DNA of 47,197 bases from NCBI GenBank assembly GCA_027020915.1, contig JALUVF010000066.1, positions 1-47,197 of the forward strand, written 5' to 3'. The translations under genes were made by a program, and so were the position numbers. The notes beneath the pieces were generated by a model. That model saw only the letters and a list, made by a program, of their open reading frames with translations, did not search any database and was not told the origin of the DNA. Positions 24,748 through 35,668 of the stretch are shown here, in pieces. Numbering within the stretch: the stretch's first letter is position 1; every line of letters starts with the position of its first letter. The stretch is from a bacterium. Lineage in GTDB: Bacteria; Thermosulfidibacterota; Thermosulfidibacteria; Thermosulfidibacterales; B14-G1.

Positions 24748-25025
24748 GTGGCGTGGTACCGGGTGACAGAAGGAGGGGTCCTGGTGAAGGTGAAGGTGGT
24801 ACCCAGGTCATCCAAGCCCGGAATCCAGGGAGTGGAGGGAGACCACCTCAGGGTGAGGCTGAAAGCCCCTCCCGTGGAGGGCAAGGCCAATAGAGAACTG
24901 GTAGAAGTGCTGGCCAAGGCCCTTGGTGTCTCCAAGGGCCTTGTAGAGATCGCGAAAGGGCACAAATCCCGTATCAAAGAGGTCCTAATTTCAAACCTGA
25001 GGCCTGAGAAACTGGAGGGTCTGCT

Positions 25026-25029
<4 letters not shown>
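24748..25029 (+). CDS. DUF167/YggU family protein
   Basis: This 93-residue soluble protein has the DUF167 core VKVKVVPRSSKPGIQGV, LKAPPVEGKANRELVEVLA and KGHKSRIKEVLI. Its biochemical role is unknown. It begins at GTG 24748 with AAGGA upstream and overlaps mtnA by ATGA. Confidence 0.9.
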
Positions 25030-26062
<1,033 letters not shown>

Positions 26063-26066
<4 letters not shown>

Positions 26067-27043
26067 GATGGGCCTTGGGCGTTGACCTGGGAGGCACAGC
26101 CATCAAGGCCGCCCTGGTAAGCCAGGAGGGCGACAGGGAAGAGGTGATGGAGGTCCCCACCCAGGCCTGGATGGGGCGGGATCATGTCCTGGAAAAGAGG
26201 CTCCTGCCCCTCATAGAAAGGGCGCTGCAGCGGGCCCGGAGTCGGGGGATGAAGGTGGAGGCCGTGGGAGTAGCGGTGGCCAGCCCTCTGGATCCCTGGA
26301 AAGGGGTGGTCTATCATCCCCCCAACCTCCCGGGATGGGGTGTTTTCCCCCTTTTGCCCTACCTTGAAGAGAGGCTCTACCTCCCGGTGAAGATAGACAA
26401 CGATGCCAATCTCTTCGCCCTGGGAGAGTGGAAGTGGGGAGCGGGACAGGGTCATGCACCCCTTCTATGCCTCACCCTGGGCACGGGGATTGGAGGAGGC
26501 ATCGTCTATCACCGTGGCATCATCTGGCACGGTGCCCATGGTGCCGGAGGTGAATTTGGTCATGTCACCATCGATATGGAAGGCCCTCCGTGCAACTGCG
26601 GCAACAGAGGGTGCCTGGAGGCCATGGCTTCGGCAACGGCTCTGGAAAGATGGGTGAAGGAGTCCCAGGAGAGGGGGAGGACCACCAAAATCCCGCCAGG
26701 GGCCAAAGCCATAGACATTGCCCGGGCTGCCCGAGAAGGAGACGAAGTGGCTCTGGAGGCTTTCCAGTGGGTGGGTAAAAACCTAGGTGTTGGCATAGCA
26801 GCCTTGGCCAACGCCTTTGACCCTCGGGTGATTGTATTAGGTGGTGGACTATCAAAAGCCGGTATGCTATTACTAGAACCGGCTGTTTCAGAGTTTGAGC
26901 GCAGGGCTCTTTCCCTGCAGCGAGAGAGGGTGAAGGTTCGCTTGGCCCATCTTGGACACCTGGGAGGTGTAATAGGAGCAGCTCTGCTGGCCCTGGGCGA
27001 AGGACTGGAAAACCATGACAAGGTGAGGGAGGAAGAAGGATGA
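26063..27043 (+). CDS. ROK family sugar kinase (probable glucokinase)
   Basis: This 326-residue kinase has the ATP-binding GVDLGGTAIKAALV at the N-terminus, KIDNDANLFALGEWKWGAG, TLGTGIGGGIVYHRGI, the ROK sugar site GAGGEFGH and the zinc motif CNCGNRGCLE (about residues 178-187). These fit a glucokinase, though ROK proteins with this pattern also phosphorylate mannose, fructose or N-acetyl sugars. It has no N-terminal DNA-binding domain, so it is not a repressor. It overlaps mtnA and the FBP aldolase/phosphatase gene by ATGA. Confidence 0.88.
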
Positions 27044-28134
27044 AGGTGACCTTGAGCGTTATCAAGGCGGATATTGGTGGCTACGTTGGTCACAGCCATA
27101 TGCACCCCAAGGTGATGGACGTCGCCCATGAAAGTCTGGACGGGGCCAAGGCCGACGGCCTCATCTTGGATTTCAGGGTTCTCTACTGTGGGGACGACCT
27201 CGAACTCATCATGACCCACACTCGGGGGGAGGAAGACCCCGACATCCACAAGCTGGCCTGGGATACCTTCATCAGGTGTACTGAAGTGGCCAAGACCCTG
27301 AAGCTCTATGGAGCTGGCCAGGATCTCTTGGCTGACGCCTTCAGTGGTAACGTGAAGGGCATGGGTCCCGGGGTGGCCGAGATGGAGATCGAGGAGAGGA
27401 AGAGTGAACCCGTCATAGTATTCATGGCCGACAAGACCTCTCCCGGCGCATGGAACCTTCCCCTCTTCCGCATATTCGCCGACCCCTTCTGCACGGCGGG
27501 TCTGGTGATAGATCCCAGCATGCACGACGGTTTCGTTTTCGACGTGCTGGACGTCATCGAGAATGTGAAAATCGAGATGAGCTGTCCCGAGGAGATGTAC
27601 GACCTGTTGGTCTTTCTTGGAGCCTCTGCTCGCTATATGATCCGCGGGGTGAGAAGGAAGACGGACGGTGAAATCGCCGCCAAAGCCTCGGTCCAGAGGC
27701 TCAACATCATGGCTGGCCGATACGTGGGCAAGGACGATCCTGTGCTCATCGTGAGGGCCCAGAGCGGCTTTCCCGCCGTGGGAGAAGTCCTGGAGCCTTT
27801 CTCCTTCCCCCACCTGGTGGAGGGCTGGATGAGGGGCTCCCATCACGGGCCTTTCATGCCTGTCTCCTTCAGGAACGCGACACCCAGCCGTTTCGACGGT
27901 CCCCCCAGGGTCATCGCTGCAGGATTCCAGCTCAACAACGGTGCTTTGGTGGGTCCCGTGGACATGTTCGACGATCCCAGCTTTGATTACGCCCGCCAAA
28001 AGGCCCTGGAGATCACTGAGTATATGAGGAGGCATGGACCCTTCGAACCCCATAGACTCAGCCTGGAGGAGATGGAGTACACCACCATGCCTCAGGTGAT
28101 GAAGAAGCTCCAGGATCGCTTTAAGAAACTATAG
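27040..28134 (+). CDS. Bifunctional fructose-1,6-bisphosphate aldolase/phosphatase
   Basis: This 364-residue protein matches the archaeal and deep-branching bacterial FBP aldolase/phosphatase, which condenses triose phosphates and removes the C1 phosphate in one active site and so commits to gluconeogenesis. Seen are LSVIKADIGGYVGHSHMHP with Mg ligands Asp and His, YCGDDLELIMTHTRG, FSGNVKGMGPGVAEMEIEE, MADKTSPGAWNLPLFRIFAD and GPVDMFDDPSFDYARQKA-type C-terminal stretch. It is the last gene in the overlapping run from the NlpD-like gene. Confidence 0.95.
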   Translation: MKVTLSVIKADIGGYVGHSHMHPKVMDVAHESLDGAKADGLILDFRVLYCGDDLELIMTHTRGEEDPDIHKLAWDTFIRCTEVAKTLKLYGAGQDLLADAFSGNVKGMGPGVAEMEIEERKSEPVIVFMADKTSPGAWNLPLFRIFADPFCTAGLVIDPSMHDGFVFDVLDVIENVKIEMSCPEEMYDLLVFLGASARYMIRGVRRKTDGEIAAKASVQRLNIMAGRYVGKDDPVLIVRAQSGFPAVGEVLEPFSFPHLVEGWMRGSHHGPFMPVSFRNATPSRFDGPPRVIAAGFQLNNGALVGPVDMFDDPSFDYARQKALEITEYMRRHGPFEPHRLSLEEMEYTTMPQVMKKLQDRFKKL

Positions 28135-28155
28135 ATATGCCGGGAATTCTGAAAA

Positions 28156-28185
28156 AGGAGTGGTCCTGTTTTAAGGGCCACTCCT
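28156..28185. terminator. Hairpin between the aldolase/phosphatase and ftsK genes
   Basis: An 11-base-pair stem with one G-U pair (arms 28156-28166 and 28175-28185) and an 8-base loop lies 21 bases after the stop. On the plus strand it is followed by CTCCCTCC rather than a U-tract; on the minus strand it is followed by five U. It may act as a bidirectional terminator or as a 5' structure of ftsK, whose start is 17 bases downstream. Confidence 0.5.
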
Positions 28186-28201
28186 CTCCCTCCTTTCGCC
28201 C

Positions 28202-30412
28202 ATGAAGAAGAGAGTTCTCCTTAAGGCCCTCCAGATACTGGTTCTCCTCACGGGGGGGCTGGCTTTGATCTGTCTCCTGGTGGCCCCCTGGTTGAAGGCC
28301 ACCACTCCCCTGGGCCAGCTGGCCATTCGGGGGGCCTCCCTGCTCCTCCACTGGGGAGGCTGGGGAGTCTACACTTTCTCTGCCTTCCTCTTGGTCCTGG
28401 GGCTAGCCCTCCTTTTGAGGTTGGGCCCGTGGATCATACCCTTCTGGGCTTCTCTGGCCCTCTCCACCCTGGTGGTGGACCTGGCTGGCCATCTCTTCCA
28501 CTACCCCCAGGTCTCGGGGAGACTGGGGAGCTGGTTGGGGACGGAAATGGAGGACTACCTGGGCTCCTATGGACTCGGAGGCCTGTTGATACTCTTCTCT
28601 CTGGGTATAGGATTCGTTCTCAGAGGCGACAGGGTGGTGGTCAAGGTCTTCAAAGGGTTCATGGGAGTGTGGAGACTGCTGTGGGGAAGGACCGAAGAGG
28701 CCCAAATCCAGGATGAGGAGATTCCACCCCAGGAGGTCCCCATCCCCCAGGCCCACCCTCGAGGAGACGAAGACATCTCTACCTCTACCCCTCCCCACTC
28801 CACATCCAAAAAGAGGAAGATCCCCACTCTGGAGGAGGTCCTCTCCAGAAGGGGAGGCAATGGTCTTCCTCCCATCCGGGAGTATGAGTCGGAAGGGGAA
28901 CCCCCGGGAAGAAAACCCCCTGCCCACCCTACAGACAGGAAGATAAGGATCAGGGAGGCTCCTGCCGTAAAGCAGGCCCCCAAGAGGGGCGGTCGGCTGG
29001 GCAGGTACCGGTTGCCCCCTTTGGACCTCCTGGACCCTCCTCCCCCCGCCAAGGACAAGGCCGACAGGGCCCTCCTGGAAGAGAAGGCCGCCCTTCTGGA
29101 AGAGAAGCTGTCCAATTACGGGGTGACGGGCAAAGTGGTGAGCATTCACTATGGACCGGTGGTGACCATGTTCGAGTTTCAACCCTCCCCCGGAGTGAAG
29201 GTGAGCAGGATTGCCAATCTCTCCGACGACATAGCCATGGCCATGAAGGCCCTGGGGGTGAGAATCGTGGCTCCCATCCCCGGCAGGGATGTGGTGGGCA
29301 TAGAGATACCCAACGAGCACAGGGAAGAGGTATGCTTCAGGGAGATTGTGGGTTCAAGCAGATTCAGAAATTCTCCTTCACCCCTCACCATGGCCCTGGG
29401 GAAAGACATCTTCGGCAGACCTTTTGTGGCGGATCTCAAAAAGATGCCCCACCTCCTGGTGGCTGGAGCCACAGGCTCGGGCAAGAGTGTGGGACTCAAC
29501 ACTATAATCTGCTCCATCCTTTACAGAGCCACTCCCCAAGAGGTGAAGTTCATCATGGTAGACCCCAAGATGCTGGAGTTCTCTGTATACAACGGCATAC
29601 CCCACCTCATCACGCCCGTCATCACCGATCCCCGGAAGGCGGCTTCGGCTTTGAACTGGGCCGTTGCGGAAATGGAGCGACGGTATACCCTCCTCACCGA
29701 GAAGGGGGTCAGGAACATCCAGGGCTACAACCGGGAGGCTGAAGAGCCCCTTCCCTACATCGTGGTGGTCATTGATGAGCTGGCGGATCTCATGATGATA
29801 GCGGCCAAAGACGTGGAAACCCTCATTGCCCGTCTGGCCCAGAAGGCCAGGGCAGCCGGCATCCACCTGGTAGTGGCCACCCAGAGACCTTCGGTAGACG
29901 TCATTACGGGACTCATCAAGGCCAATTTCCCCAGCCGCATCTCCTTCAAGGTCACCTCAAAAGTGGACTCCCGAACCATCCTGGATACCATGGGGGCCGA
30001 GAAGCTCCTGGGCGCTGGAGACATGCTCTTCCTGCCTCCTGGAACGTCGGATCTGGTGAGACTCCATGGGGCCTATATCTCTGACGACGAGATTCTCCGG
30101 GTAGCCACCTTCTGGCAGGAGCAAGAGGAACCCCAGTTCAACGAGGAGATTGTGTCTCGCCCTCTGGTTGAAGGAGGCGTGGACGGGCTGGTGGGAGACG
30201 CCGACGACGAGCTTTACCCCCAGGCCGTGGATCTGGTGGTGAGAACGGGTCATGCTTCGGCCTCCATGATCCAACGCTATCTTAAGATAGGCTACAACAG
30301 GGCCGCCAGGCTCATCGAGCGTATGGAGAAGGAGGGCGTGGTAGGCCCGGCCCAGGGGAGCAAACCCCGGGAGGTCCTCCTCGCCCCCCGGGACCTTGAA
30401 GAGGGGGATTGA
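28202..30412 (+). CDS. ftsK: DNA translocase FtsK/SpoIIIE
   Basis: This 736-residue hexameric DNA pump resolves chromosome termini at the division septum. About four membrane segments lie in residues 1-150, followed by a Pro/charged linker, the alpha/beta motor with Walker A GATGSGKSVG (about 421-430), Walker B VVVIDELADLMM and VATQRPSVDVITG, and a gamma winged-helix domain at the C-terminus (GHASASMIQRYLKIGYNRAA) that reads KOPS-type sites. The start ATG has no Shine-Dalgarno sequence but leads directly into the first membrane segment. It converges with the M42 gene with only 5 bases between stops. Confidence 0.95.
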   Translation: MKKRVLLKALQILVLLTGGLALICLLVAPWLKATTPLGQLAIRGASLLLHWGGWGVYTFSAFLLVLGLALLLRLGPWIIPFWASLALSTLVVDLAGHLFHYPQVSGRLGSWLGTEMEDYLGSYGLGGLLILFSLGIGFVLRGDRVVVKVFKGFMGVWRLLWGRTEEAQIQDEEIPPQEVPIPQAHPRGDEDISTSTPPHSTSKKRKIPTLEEVLSRRGGNGLPPIREYESEGEPPGRKPPAHPTDRKIRIREAPAVKQAPKRGGRLGRYRLPPLDLLDPPPPAKDKADRALLEEKAALLEEKLSNYGVTGKVVSIHYGPVVTMFEFQPSPGVKVSRIANLSDDIAMAMKALGVRIVAPIPGRDVVGIEIPNEHREEVCFREIVGSSRFRNSPSPLTMALGKDIFGRPFVADLKKMPHLLVAGATGSGKSVGLNTIICSILYRATPQEVKFIMVDPKMLEFSVYNGIPHLITPVITDPRKAASALNWAVAEMERRYTLLTEKGVRNIQGYNREAEEPLPYIVVVIDELADLMMIAAKDVETLIARLAQKARAAGIHLVVATQRPSVDVITGLIKANFPSRISFKVTSKVDSRTILDTMGAEKLLGAGDMLFLPPGTSDLVRLHGAYISDDEILRVATFWQEQEEPQFNEEIVSRPLVEGGVDGLVGDADDELYPQAVDLVVRTGHASASMIQRYLKIGYNRAARLIERMEKEGVVGPAQGSKPREVLLAPRDLEEGD

Positions 30413-30417
30413 CCTCC

Positions 30418-31479
30418 CTATCCCAGGGGGGTGAAGTCCATGTCGGGGGTGAGTCCTGCCACTGTTTCGGTGATAATCCCCACGGCTCCTTCCACGTCTT
30501 TCAGGGAAACAACTTCAACAGGGGTGTGCATGTACCTGTTGGGAATGGATACCAAGGCTGTAGCCACTCCCCCCCTGGTGATCTGTATGGCGTTGGCATC
30601 TGTCCCTGTGGCCCGGGGCTCCCCTGTGAGCTGATACTCTATGCCCTTCTCCCTGGCCATCTCCTCCATGAATCTGGAGAGCACGGGGTTGATATTGGCG
30701 CCCCTGTGGAGGATAGGCCCTTTACCCAGCTTCACGTCTCCCACCACCTTTTTCTCCACCTCGGGGTAGTCCGTGGCAAAGCCCACATCCACGGCGATGC
30801 CCACCTGGGGATCTATGGAAAAAGCACTGGTCCGGGCACCCCTGAGACCCAGCTCCTCCTGAACGGTGGCCACGGCATAGAAAGAGACCTGGAGCCTCCT
30901 CTGGGCAAGCCTCTTCAAGGCTTCCACCACAACAAAGACACCGATCCTGTCGTCGAATCCTCGGGCCACGACCAGGTTGTTGAGAAGGGACGTAAGGCGG
31001 CCCTCCACCACCACGGGATCTCCAGGGGATACCAGATCCCTGGCCTCCTCGCCACCGGATGCACCTATGTCTATCCAGAGTTGATGAATCTTCAAAGGCT
31101 TTCCCCTGTCCTTCTCCTCCATGAGGTGTATGGGTTTTTTCCCTATGACCCCCTCTATCTCCCCTCTTCGGGAGAGAATCCTCACCCGCTGCCCATCCAG
31201 GACGCCGGGATCTATCCCTCCTATGGCAGAAAAGTAGATGTATCCCTGATCGTCTATGTACTTAACCATGAGGCCGATCTCATCGCAGTGGCCCGCTGCC
31301 ATGACCCTCATGGGGGCCTGGGGGTTGAGCACCCCCATGACATTGCCATGAAGGTCCACTCTCACCTCGTGAGCCACCTTCTCCATTTCCCCTTTGATGA
31401 TCTCTCTGATCCTCCCCTCAAACCCCGACGGGGATGGTGTCTCCACCAGTCTCTTTAGAAGGTCCAAATCAAGCCCCAT
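30418..31479 (-). CDS. M42 family metallopeptidase
   Basis: This 353-residue zinc aminopeptidase (glutamyl/leucyl aminopeptidase or TET-like) keeps the two-metal site: MAAGHCDEIGLMV, RGFDDRIGVFV, TVQEELGLRGA (catalytic Glu pair), AVDVGFATD and the final HRGANINP. Such enzymes act on short peptides in the cytoplasm, often as large dodecamers in thermophiles. GGAGGAGC precedes the ATG. The gene follows the histidine kinase gene by 12 bases in the miaB operon. Confidence 0.92.
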   Translation of the reverse strand: MGLDLDLLKRLVETPSPSGFEGRIREIIKGEMEKVAHEVRVDLHGNVMGVLNPQAPMRVMAAGHCDEIGLMVKYIDDQGYIYFSAIGGIDPGVLDGQRVRILSRRGEIEGVIGKKPIHLMEEKDRGKPLKIHQLWIDIGASGGEEARDLVSPGDPVVVEGRLTSLLNNLVVARGFDDRIGVFVVVEALKRLAQRRLQVSFYAVATVQEELGLRGARTSAFSIDPQVGIAVDVGFATDYPEVEKKVVGDVKLGKGPILHRGANINPVLSRFMEEMAREKGIEYQLTGEPRATGTDANAIQITRGGVATALVSIPNRYMHTPVEVVSLKDVEGAVGIITETVAGLTPDMDFTPLG

Positions 31480-31491
31480 GGTGCTCCTCCT

Positions 31492-33360
31492 TTAAAAAAT
31501 GGGATGGGTGAAGTAGAAGGTGGCTCCCTTACCCGGTGCACCTTCCGCCCAGATCGTTCCCCCCAGTTTCTCCACGGCCTTTTTGGCAATGGTGAGCCCC
31601 AAACCCGTCCCCTTCTTGCTGGCGTGAAGCCTGACAAAGGGTTTAAAGATCTCCTGGGCCTTGTCCGGTGGGAAACCCTCTCCGTAGTCCTTCACGTGAA
31701 AGAGAAGCTCTCCCCTCTTTCTGGCATAGCCAACCTCCACCAGGGGCGGACTGCCCTTGATACCGTACTTGAAGGCGTTCCTTAGAAGGTTTTTGAAGAT
31801 GAGCTCCAGCAGGAAAGGATCCGTCCTGATTACGGGGGGGAGGTTTATGGCAATGTCCATGGTGATACCCACCTCCCGGGCAAGATCCTTCCAGATGCTC
31901 TCCACCAGCAGGTAAGGAGATATCCTCTCCAGTTCCACCTCCTTGTTGTCCATGAGGGAGTAGGCCGTGAGGTGTTTCAAGGTGGATTCCAGGCGATTTA
32001 CGGCCCATTTGAGTTCTTCCATGGGGAAGTCTTCTAGAGAAGGCTGGGCCACCACCCTCTTCAGATAGACAATGGGGCCCCTGAGTTCATGGGCTGCTGA
32101 GTAGGCAAAGCTCTCCAGTTCCTTGTTGCGCTGAGACAGATCTTCTAAAAGGCGCTCCTTCTCTGTGATATCTATAGCCACCCCCAGAATGCCCCTCCCT
32201 TTCCCTGGAAGGGTGATAGGCACGGTACTCACCATCATGGGCACGGGGCTTCCCTCTTTGTCAGCCAGGGTGATCTGGTGGATCCTGGGCCTCTCTTCCC
32301 CTTTCAGCTGGGCCTGGAGCCTCTCTACCACCAGGGGGCGCGATGAAGGATGGACCAGTTGGTGGAAGGGCCTGCCCACCAGGTCCCTGGCCTCCTTCAT
32401 GGGATAGCCCAGAGTGAGGGCCAGGGTGGTGTTCACAAAGGAAATGTGGCCCTCCTCGTCCAGCTGAAAGAGGCCCAAAAGGGGACTGACAACCATACCC
32501 CGGTACCTTTCCTTGAGGATAGCCCCATCCAACACTTTTTGCAGGGCTTGAGTCAGGGAAGAGACGTATATCTCCAACCCTCCCCTCTTCCCCTCCAGCT
32601 TCTCTTCCCCTTCCACCACCAGGAAGCCCAGGGGGTTCCCTTTGGACACCAGGGGGAATAGCACCCTGCCCTGGCAGTGGACCGGGCACCGGGTTTCTAT
32701 GGCCTTCTGAGCCAGGGCCCTCATCTCTTCCCCCTTGAAACCCAAGAGGGCCCAGCGGTTATAGGATACAGGGGCCAGGAGGGTGCCCTGGCACCCCACC
32801 AGCTCTCTCATATCTCTCTGTACTTGGCTCTTTATCTCTTCCAGGCTCTCCAGGAGGAGGAGACCCTTGCCCTTCCTCTCAGACTTCACCAGGAATCCCA
32901 GGCTCTTGATACGCTGGATATCCCTCCTGCCCTTCACTATGCATCCCCCCGCCACCACTCCCAGGGCACTTAAGTCCCGGAGGATCTGGGGGGCAGGCGG
33001 CACATCGCCTTTCAGGACAAGGACTCCTAGGCACTCCTTCCTGGATCTTAACGGCACCACCACAAAGAGGTGGTCCTTGTGCCTCAGGGTCTCCACTCCC
33101 ATGAGACTCTCCATAGGAGGGAGAATATGGGTGAGGCTCTCCTCCTTTTGGGCTTCCAGAGGAGGGTATTCATCTATTGGCTTCAGCTCTCCCCCATCCA
33201 GGCTCAGGATCCATCCAGAGAAAAACCCGTAATTTTCAACTGTCCTCCTTAGAAGAACGGAGAAGATCTCTCCAGGAGAGGACAGTTCCTGTAGATGGGA
33301 CAGAATGGAGAGGAATTCCTCTTCCTTCTTCACCCTGGCACTATGGTGGCTCTCCTCCAT
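31492..33360 (-). CDS. Cytoplasmic GAF-PAS sensor histidine kinase
   Basis: This 622-residue protein has no membrane segment. It reads as two GAF-like regions (about 15-145 and 165-280), a PAS domain (about 285-400, GHISFVNTTLALTLGYPMKE ending in DITEKERLLEDLS), a HisKA-type helical hairpin with the phosphoacceptor His424 in SAAHELRGPI, and a HATPase with NLLRNAFKYG, DYGEGFPP and GTGLGLTIAKK. The kinase core appears intact. No response regulator is nearby, so its partner is unknown. It begins 2 bases after the bifunctional nuclease gene, without its own Shine-Dalgarno sequence, which suggests coupled translation. Confidence 0.88.
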   Translation of the reverse strand: MEESHHSARVKKEEEFLSILSHLQELSSPGEIFSVLLRRTVENYGFFSGWILSLDGGELKPIDEYPPLEAQKEESLTHILPPMESLMGVETLRHKDHLFVVVPLRSRKECLGVLVLKGDVPPAPQILRDLSALGVVAGGCIVKGRRDIQRIKSLGFLVKSERKGKGLLLLESLEEIKSQVQRDMRELVGCQGTLLAPVSYNRWALLGFKGEEMRALAQKAIETRCPVHCQGRVLFPLVSKGNPLGFLVVEGEEKLEGKRGGLEIYVSSLTQALQKVLDGAILKERYRGMVVSPLLGLFQLDEEGHISFVNTTLALTLGYPMKEARDLVGRPFHQLVHPSSRPLVVERLQAQLKGEERPRIHQITLADKEGSPVPMMVSTVPITLPGKGRGILGVAIDITEKERLLEDLSQRNKELESFAYSAAHELRGPIVYLKRVVAQPSLEDFPMEELKWAVNRLESTLKHLTAYSLMDNKEVELERISPYLLVESIWKDLAREVGITMDIAINLPPVIRTDPFLLELIFKNLLRNAFKYGIKGSPPLVEVGYARKRGELLFHVKDYGEGFPPDKAQEIFKPFVRLHASKKGTGLGLTIAKKAVEKLGGTIWAEGAPGKGATFYFTHPIF

Positions 33361-33362
33361 AT

Positions 33363-33839
33363 TCAGACTTTATACTTACCAAAGTCCTCCGGGTCTAGAC
33401 TCTCCAGCCACTCCCTCAACAGATCACTCTCCTGGGTGAGATCGAAGCTCTTGGCCCTGGTAATCACCTCTTGCTTCACATAGATGGGGGCATTGGTTCT
33501 CAGGGCCAGGGCTATGGCGTCGCTGGGCCTGGAGTCTATCTGCACCTCCTGGCCCTCGGGGGTGGAGAGATATATAGTAGCATAGAAGGTGTTGTCCACC
33601 AGGTTATCCACTACAATCTTCTTCACCTCTGTAGATAGAGACTCCAGGATGCCCTTGATGAGATCGTGGGTCATGGGCCTGGGAGTAGACACCTTTTCCA
33701 GTTCCATGGCGATGGCGTTGGCCTCGAAGAGGCCAATCCAGATGGGGAGAGCCTTTCTCTCCTCAAGATCCTTCAGGATTACAATGGGTGAGTTGGTGAC
33801 GGGGTCAAGGATGATTTTGGCCACCTTCATCCGGATCAT
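33363..33839 (-). CDS. Bifunctional nuclease (DUF151) domain protein
   Basis: This 158-residue protein matches the BFN/DUF151 family: [16 protein letters not shown]-type start ([19 protein letters not shown]), [18 protein letters not shown], and [19 protein letters not shown] followed by [16 protein letters not shown]. Family members have reported RNase and DNase activity and are often encoded beside miaB in this group. The start overlaps the miaB stop (ATGA) with an excellent GGAGGTGA upstream. Confidence 0.92.
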   Translation of the reverse strand: MIRMKVAKIILDPVTNSPIVILKDLEERKALPIWIGLFEANAIAMELEKVSTPRPMTHDLIKGILESLSTEVKKIVVDNLVDNTFYATIYLSTPEGQEVQIDSRPSDAIALALRTNAPIYVKQEVITRAKSFDLTQESDLLREWLESLDPEDFGKYKV

Positions 33840-35668
33840 ATAGTATCACCTCCTTCTGCCAGGGTGCCCAAGAGCTGATACATTCTGGTCTCCCCTATTC
33901 TCACTCTCTTTATGGTCCCCAGATGCTCTCTGTTCCCGGGTACCGTCACAATCTTATTGGTTCGGGTCCTGCCCTCCAGGACGCCCTCCCTCCAGTCATG
34001 GAAGAGCACATCCATCACCTTCCCTTGGTAAGAGCGGCTCAACTCTTCGGTGATACCATCCTGGAGCTGGAGGAGCTGGCTCAAGCGCCTCCCCTTCACC
34101 GCCAGGGGCACGTCGTCCTCCCACCGGGCAGCCCGGGTTCCCTCCCGCACCGAGTAGCGAAAGGCGAAGATACCTTCGTAACGGGCCGCCTTCACCAGGT
34201 CCAGGGTGAGTTCAAAGTCTTCCTCTGTCTCCCCGGGGAAGCCCACAATAAAGTCGGAAGTGAGGGCCACATCTGGGAGGTATTCCCTGATCAAGGCCAC
34301 TTTCTCCAGGTATTCCTCCCGGGTGTAACCCCTGCCCATGCGCTCCAGCACTCTGTTGGAACCCGCCTGGGCAGGGAGATGGATGTATTCGCACACCTTT
34401 GGAAGCTGGGCTATGGTCTTCACCAGTCTCTCGGAGAAGTCCCTTGGGTGGGAGGTGATGAATCTGATCCAACGAATGCCTTCCACCTGGTGAACCTTCT
34501 CCAGGAGGCCAGGAAAGTCTATTTTTTCATCCAAACCCCTGCCGTAGGAGTTGACGTTTTGCCCCAGAAGGGTCACCTCGAGATACCCCTCATCTGCCAG
34601 CCTCTTCACCTCGTCCACAATCTCGGCACTGGGTCTGCTCACCTCCCGTCCCCGGGTATAGGGCACCACACAATAAGCGCAGAAGTTGTTGCACCCCTCC
34701 ATGACTGTAACGTAGGCCCGGTAGGGATCCTGCCTGAAGACAGGTAGCTCCAAAGAGGTGATGCAGGAACCGTTGAGCTGGGTATTCACCACCCTGTGTC
34801 CCCGTTTCACCTCCTCCAGAACCTGGGGCAGGGAGTAGATACTCCTGGGGCCCATGACGAAGTCTACAAAGGGCACCCTCTCCAGCAGGGCCTTGCCCTC
34901 CTTCTGGGCCACGCATCCGCAGACCCCTATGAGCACGCCGTTCCTCTTCAGCCTTTTCAATCTGCCCAGCTCGCTGTAGACTTTATGCTCCGCCTTCTCC
35001 CTTACAGCGCAGGTGTTAAGGATCACCAGGTGGGCCTCTTCCTCCGAGGCAACGGGGCTGTAGCCCATGGTAGCAAGGACCCCCAAGAGCTTCTCCGAAT
35101 CGTGGACGTTCATCTGGCAACCGTATGTCCTGATGAAGACCTTCATGCCGTGGTTAAAGATAGGTTTGGCCGGGGAGTAAGTCAAGAAAGGGGGGGCTGC
35201 CCCATTCCCGGCATCCCCCCTCACCAGACTCCAGGCTTCATCCCACAGGGCATGATCCTGGTAAAACCCTCTCCAGTCATTGAAACACTGGACGTACCTC
35301 AACTCCCTTGGCCGCTGGCACAGGATCTCGCCCTCCATAAGGGTCTCCTCCCTGGGAACGAGGATCAGGCATTCCAGAGGCCTCTTCTCCCTGGGCAGCA
35401 GGCATCCATGGAAGCCGAGAAAGACACACCCTTTTCCTGTGGACCGGGGTCTGGGAATGGGTACTCCCATACAAACCTTCATCTCCAGGGGAACCCGTCT
35501 AAATAGTGCCCCCAGACGTCTTCTCCCAGGCCTAAATCTCCAGGCCTCAACAAATTGGGATGGATGCAGGTATAGCCCGGGATAGGATTGACAGCACATA
35601 CCCCCGCACTGAGAGCACAAGACGGGGTCTTCAACGACCAATTCTTCCCAGGGCCGGGCCTTCTTCAT
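33836..35668 (-). CDS. miaB: MiaB tRNA methylthiotransferase with N-terminal YkgJ-type cysteine domain
   Basis: The 610-residue reading frame holds two proteins' worth of domains with no stop between them. Residues 1-170 resemble the YkgJ zinc/iron-chelating domain: Cys18, 21, 25 and 26 (CSQCGGMCC), Cys66, CVFL...GCL (81, 89) and RPLEC (100), with Cys117 and 128 after. From Met175 ([13 protein letters not shown]) it is a complete MiaB: UPF0004 cysteines 184, 220 and about 250, radical-SAM CxxxCxxC at 326/330/333, and a C-terminal TRAM domain. MiaB adds methylthio to i6A37 of tRNA. Met175 has no ribosome-binding site, whereas the chosen ATG at 35668 has GGAG nine bases upstream. Confidence 0.92.
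   Translation of the reverse strand: MKKARPWEELVVEDPVLCSQCGGMCCQSYPGLYLHPSQFVEAWRFRPGRRRLGALFRRVPLEMKVCMGVPIPRPRSTGKGCVFLGFHGCLLPREKRPLECLILVPREETLMEGEILCQRPRELRYVQCFNDWRGFYQDHALWDEAWSLVRGDAGNGAAPPFLTYSPAKPIFNHGMKVFIRTYGCQMNVHDSEKLLGVLATMGYSPVASEEEAHLVILNTCAVREKAEHKVYSELGRLKRLKRNGVLIGVCGCVAQKEGKALLERVPFVDFVMGPRSIYSLPQVLEEVKRGHRVVNTQLNGSCITSLELPVFRQDPYRAYVTVMEGCNNFCAYCVVPYTRGREVSRPSAEIVDEVKRLADEGYLEVTLLGQNVNSYGRGLDEKIDFPGLLEKVHQVEGIRWIRFITSHPRDFSERLVKTIAQLPKVCEYIHLPAQAGSNRVLERMGRGYTREEYLEKVALIREYLPDVALTSDFIVGFPGETEEDFELTLDLVKAARYEGIFAFRYSVREGTRAARWEDDVPLAVKGRRLSQLLQLQDGITEELSRSYQGKVMDVLFHDWREGVLEGRTRTNKIVTVPGNREHLGTIKRVRIGETRMYQLLGTLAEGGDTI

Noticed and set aside
26560-28053. A 497-codon open frame on the minus strand.
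   Set aside because: It lies antisense to the ROK kinase and FBP aldolase/phosphatase genes, whose motifs are unambiguous; GC-rich codon bias leaves few stops on the opposite strand.
30409-31458. A 349-codon open frame on the plus strand.
   Set aside because: It is antisense to the M42 peptidase gene, which has full metal-site motifs.
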